Translations under genes and position numbers: made by a program
Assembly: GCA_033026295.1 (NCBI GenBank)
Contig: CM065182.1
Location: 19,528,215 to 19,592,214 of the forward strand
Reading direction: 5' to 3'
Source of the DNA: Channa striata
Taxonomy: Eukaryota > Chordata > Actinopteri > Anabantiformes > Channidae
DNA: 64,000 bases
Notes under the pieces: model-generated
Databases searched by the model: none
What the model saw: the letters and a program-made list of their open reading frames with translations, nothing else
Told to the model about the DNA's origin: nothing
Part shown: piece by piece, positions 60,071 to 64,000 of the stretch
Position numbering within the stretch: position 1 is the stretch's first letter
Layout of the letters: every line of letters starts with the position of its first letter

Positions 60071-63000
60071 GACCTTCGTTTCAATTCCATGAGGTGGGAA
60101 TTTATTGATGTAGAAGATTTTGCTGCTGTGTTTGGTGGTTTTCTTGAATTCCTGCTGTTTAATACCTGCCGTTGCGGATAAGATACCTGCTAACTGAAAT
60201 TTAGCAATTTTAAAATGAATCCGTGAGTTTCACTAAATTGTTGTTTAAGGGCACGTGGGAAGCATTGCAAACTTCTTTTCTTCCTTAAATTAAACAAAGA
60301 GCCACTTTCTGGGAATCCTACTTTCATTCTAGGCATATCTTAAAAACACAGCTGTATATAGTTCATGCTCAGTCAAATTATTGTCAATATGGACTCCAGT
60401 CCATGCTTCTATATTGTAAGACGTAAGGTGCGTGGTGATGTGTGGTGATGGATTTTTTTCCATCCTCCTGCTGTCAAACTTGGACCACATTATTTAACCC
60501 ATTCACTCTGCAAGTTTTACAATTTATATTGTTTATGACATTTATATTCTGTAAGGATATTGTACAGTACTATGTCTTCACTGCGGTGTAAATTAACACA
60601 TAGTAACACATAGAAACATTATCACCTTGCTCCATCAGACTGCATTTGCCTTAGGTTGGGGCAAGCCAACAACAACTGGTGCCAGGAATATGTTGGGCCC
60701 CACCTCAGGTTTGTCCCCCGGTATCTTGTTCTAGCACTACTTTTTTTTTTATACCATTTTTCATGTTCATTATTAGCTGCAACACTGAAACGAAAAACAA
60801 AAAAAATATTCTGAGATATAAAAACAATCTGAATCAAAGGCTTGTTAAAAAGGGAATGTCACTCTTAAATCACAATCAAAACTAAAGATGTTCTTCAGAT
60901 GTTATAGAATTTAAAAAAAACGTTCTTAATTATTGCTCTTATTCATGAAAAGACACTTGTTCCTTATATTACTAATTGAAACTGACAGTGGAAAAGACAA
61001 CTGCTCCTTTCAGAGTCTGTTAAGCTCTATTCACTGTCTCTTCAAAAAAAACGTGTTATAAATAAACGGCTTGTTCCATAGCCAAAGGAGAAGACGCTCA
61101 ATATTAACAAAAGATTTTGTACCATAAGTCTTTATTCATACACGCGACTGCACTCCCGTGTGTTGATTTGTTGAAACCACTACTTTTCCTTCACGGATAG
61201 CCAGATCGATGGCTTCAAATTAAAAGCTGCATCATAGTGCATAAAAAATTACACGTGTGGGTTTGCATGAGAATAAAAACTGGCGCTTTTTGTTTGCAAC
61301 TTAATTTGATTGTTCTGCCTGTCACTCTGTATAAAAAACTGACAAATGTGAGTCTGTTAAGCTCTAAAAAAATGACGGTGTCAATATTACTGTACGTGTA
61401 TGAGGTTTTGATTATTGGTTCTGCCTGTTGGTATAAAAAAAAAGACAAATTGAAATGACGGACATATTTTCTGAAACTCAGCTTTGTGGCTTTCGGGCCT
61501 TACCTCGCCAACTTTTAAACCGCAGTGTTGCTAGAATGCATCTTCAACACATATGAGCACAATTTTTATTTTATTTTTAAGCTTGAGTTTTATTTTCATG
61601 TAGAATCAGATTTTTTTGTTTGTTTGTTTCTGACAAGGCCCTCCTATCGTGTCTTAGCCAATAAAGTCTGCAAAAATACAGATTCTGTGGACTGAAGGAG
61701 GCATCAAAACACAGAACACCAATCTGGCAAGGCCTAACCTCACACCTAGTTAGATCTGATGTGTGAGAGGATGAACACTCGGTCTCAAGGCCTCCGCCTG
61801 GGTCCTAGTTGAAAAGTCAGTCCAGGAATTGGCAGGTCTCCAAGACCCAATTTTACTACCCCTGAAGCCTCCAAAAAATACAAACTGATCTCCTCCCACC
61901 ATCAAGATTGGCTCTGGGCAGCAGTCTAGCTGAAGGCAGTGCTCCCTGATCAAGCATGGTAGTGGGCTAACATCCCTGGCTCAGACAGGGATGTACTGTG
62001 GGCTGCAGTCTGGGAGCCACTGACCTTTTGTTAACTTGACTGATGGTTTTCTACTTTCTCCACACAGTATGCTTGCTGACATCTCCATCTGATATAGTCA
62101 GAGACATGACAGACCAGTGCGCTTTTTCCCTTCTTCCAAGTTACTTAGTGTACACTTACTGCTTGACAAGTGCAGCATGTAGGTGTACAGATATCGATCA
62201 GTCACTCAAGATTTTGTCCCAGTGGGTTAAACTAGAGATTTATTTCAAAGCTTTCCGGTTGTCTCATCACTCATCTTATCCTTGTCCACATATTGTGTAT
62301 GCTACTTGTTTTTCAGAAAAGTACCACACACCGTTCTGCAGCACTGCAGTCTCAGACGAGGACAAACTGATTCCCAGGATCCGTACAGCTTTACATGCTT
62401 ATACAATGTGCAGTGCCGTTTTGGTAAAGTCACATATCCCCACAGTCTGAAATGTATGAGCCAGCCCACTTGACTGAGCGCCTTTAGGCTGTCAGGGAGA
62501 GATAAATAACATCACCCCACACCCCTGCCCTTACACCATCACCCTATTGCTGACCTCCGCCTCCATAGCCAGTGTCTCAGCCTGGCTGTCTCTTACTGCT
62601 GCCGCTGATGCTGCACACTGCCACAGGCGAGGCCACGTGGTGAATTGGCCAACGCTGTGAAACCCGAGGCCAAGGGTCAATATGAGCCAGTCGAGTAAAC
62701 ACTTATGACACTCTCACTGTCAAGGCCTGAAGAATTTGGTTTGCACTACATCAACAGCCACTGGCAGCAAGAGGACATGTTTTTTCCTAAGGTGGGATTA
62801 TAGCAGACACAGCTAGCTGTAAATAATGTTTAATTATGCTCTTTGTTGCTCTGACATTACAGACTAAAACAGAAGTGTGCATGTATAAGAGCATTACAGA
62901 AAATTCCTCGAAATGCTTTCATTACTTTTAACTTTGTAATGCTACTTTTTCTTTTTCCATTCAGCCAGCTGCAGCAAAACAATTGCTTTTTAATAAATTC

Positions 63001-63799
63001 CAACACATTCAGCACTAAAACTTTTTGTGCTTAATGATCTTTACAAGAAATAAAAAACAGAAATCGGTCTAGGTCATGAAAAGTTCTTGACAGTGAGAAT
63101 GACATATTTCCAGCTGTGCTGCTCACTGACTGCTACAGTGTGAAATTTAGAAAAAGGCTTTGTGCTTTATTAATGCTCAGTGCGTTTGGTTTACAACCTG
63201 CTCTAGTCTTTATAAGCATGTTGTTTCAGGGAATTAACTTCAGGCTCTTTTTACACCGTGGTAAAGGCTCATTAAACAGCCCAGATGGTGCTTTCTAGTG
63301 TCTTTCTAATAATAGCTGTGTTTTAGTTATGATCACCCCGAAGGCCTCTACGCCTCTTCTCTTCCCTCTGTCACACACAGTCGTGCTCACACCCTGGCCG
63401 CACTTTGACAAGCTGAGTGGAACAATAACCACGCGCCAGCTGATGCGTGATCCATGGGATTGACCTACTGACCCCAAGACACATTGTTACAGCCTGTTTA
63501 CATTGTGCAAATTGACAAATGTTTTCATGAGCCCTTTTTACTGGCTTCCACCCTGTTTCTGATGTGCCCGTTCTATCGTCCTCCTCTCTTCTTGTCACTT
63601 TACCTGGGACTAGTTGGTCCTTTAAGATGTTGGCTGAAGATTGCATAGAAGTGCTGCAGATGAAGACAAGGAGGACTTGTAGGCAGAGCACATTTATATT
63701 CTGAAAGTGTTCTTAGACATTAGGAGGGCATCAAGGTGCAAATATGAGTCAGACAGCTCTCATAATGAAAGAATCGAGACACATTATGAAATAAGTGGA

Positions 63800-63960
63800 A
63801 GTGACCAATGAAGAGAGACGCGGCAATGGCTGCTTTGAATTCCAATTACAGAGACCGATAAAGAGCGAGGTCCCTTTTAATGTCTCTTGAGGTGTTACGG
63901 GGCTCGGATATGGAGACCGAGCCTCACATAAAGGTCAGCGTGGCAGAGGTTGGCAGGTCA
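63800..63960. promoter_or_regulatory. Candidate conserved intronic element
   Basis: Complex, non-repetitive sequence with CGGCAATGGCTGCTTTGAATTCCAATTACAG split over 63830-63850, GACCGATAAAGAGCG, CCCTTTTAATGTC and a near-symmetric CGGATATGGAGACCG. No protein-like frame. Called on sequence character only. Confidence 0.22.
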
Positions 63961-64000
63961 AAGAAAATAGACTCAAGTCTCTCCACTACATCAAAATAGG

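Larger units (their letters stand above)
58746..63799. other. Intronic DNA, no gene seen
   Basis: No coding or RNA gene. The 93-, 89- and 135-codon frames (58728-59009, 58838-59107, 62043-62450) lack splice context and similarity I can recall. A15 lies at 60056-60070. The stretch 61740-62000 is complex and could be an old repeat or conserved element. The rest is AT-rich. Confidence 0.45.
38898..64000 (+). other. Long intron (5' part) downstream of the microexons
   Basis: From the donor at 38898 to the window end I find no exon encoding the expected next segment (an ASDASSEKLF-like peptide in AUTS2). The interval is therefore read as at least 25.1 kb of the following intron. The largest frames (161 codons at 39058-39543 +, 169 at 51090-51599 -, 176 at 48058-48588 -) are not protein-like and show no splice context. 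Confidence 0.45.

Noticed and set aside
61740..62000. Complex stretch that might be an old repeat or conserved element
   Set aside because: No recognised family words or specific motif cluster; insufficient support for a separate feature.

Overview
This is non-coding-rich vertebrate DNA, almost certainly from a ray-finned (teleost) fish. The evidence is GT-AG splice sites, no bacterial-style gene packing, no open frame longer than 176 codons, many short microsatellites, and several dispersed repeats that I recognise as common in fish genomes. These include a block with the 'aacctccagcagaaccaggc' core, a block ending 'gagccacagctgcccc'-like, a fragment with 'gtgtaaagcgctttgag', and a decayed Tc1-like transposase. 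The low repeat load suggests a compact genome such as a percomorph, but that is an inference.

Only two coding segments can be supported, both on the + strand and both very small. A 30-nt exon (37396-37425) has a strong acceptor and donor and encodes CDTESDQEDK. This closely resembles the acidic decapeptide I remember from the N-terminal half of AUTS2 (CDSDSDQEEK) and, less well, its paralogue FBRSL1 (CDSESGPDDK). An 18-nt candidate exon (38880-38897) lies 1,454 bp downstream, encodes EETESM, keeps the frame, and also has good splice signals. The window is therefore best read as a slice of a very large auts2-family gene: at least 37.4 kb of one intron, two in-frame acidic microexons, and at least 25.1 kb of the next intron. 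The family member (auts2a, auts2b or fbrsl1) is not settled.

Layout: 1-37395 is intron. It has regulatory-looking blocks rich in homeodomain, SOX, TCF/LEF, POU, EBF-like and bicoid-class words (about 1-560, 3231-3420, 4560-4905, 12580-12730, 19640-19985, 20940-21035, 28840-28990, 30540-30830, 33280-33560, 35500-35870, 36275-36540). Between them are plain AT-rich DNA, microsatellites and a few old repeats. 37396-38897 holds the microexon pair. 38898-64000 is intron with further candidate blocks (49900-50180, 51640-51990, 55900-56560, 63800-63960), two small inverted repeats, and a transposase fossil at 58470-58745.

This layout fits what is known of AUTS2-type loci: huge introns dense in conserved non-coding elements around a neurodevelopmental nuclear protein. 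I saw no RNA gene, CRISPR array, intact mobile element, virus-derived gene or new enzymatic system. The most interesting item is the tandem pair of in-frame acidic microexons, the second of which I do not recognise. All regulatory-element calls rest on motif reading only, without alignment, and carry low confidence.
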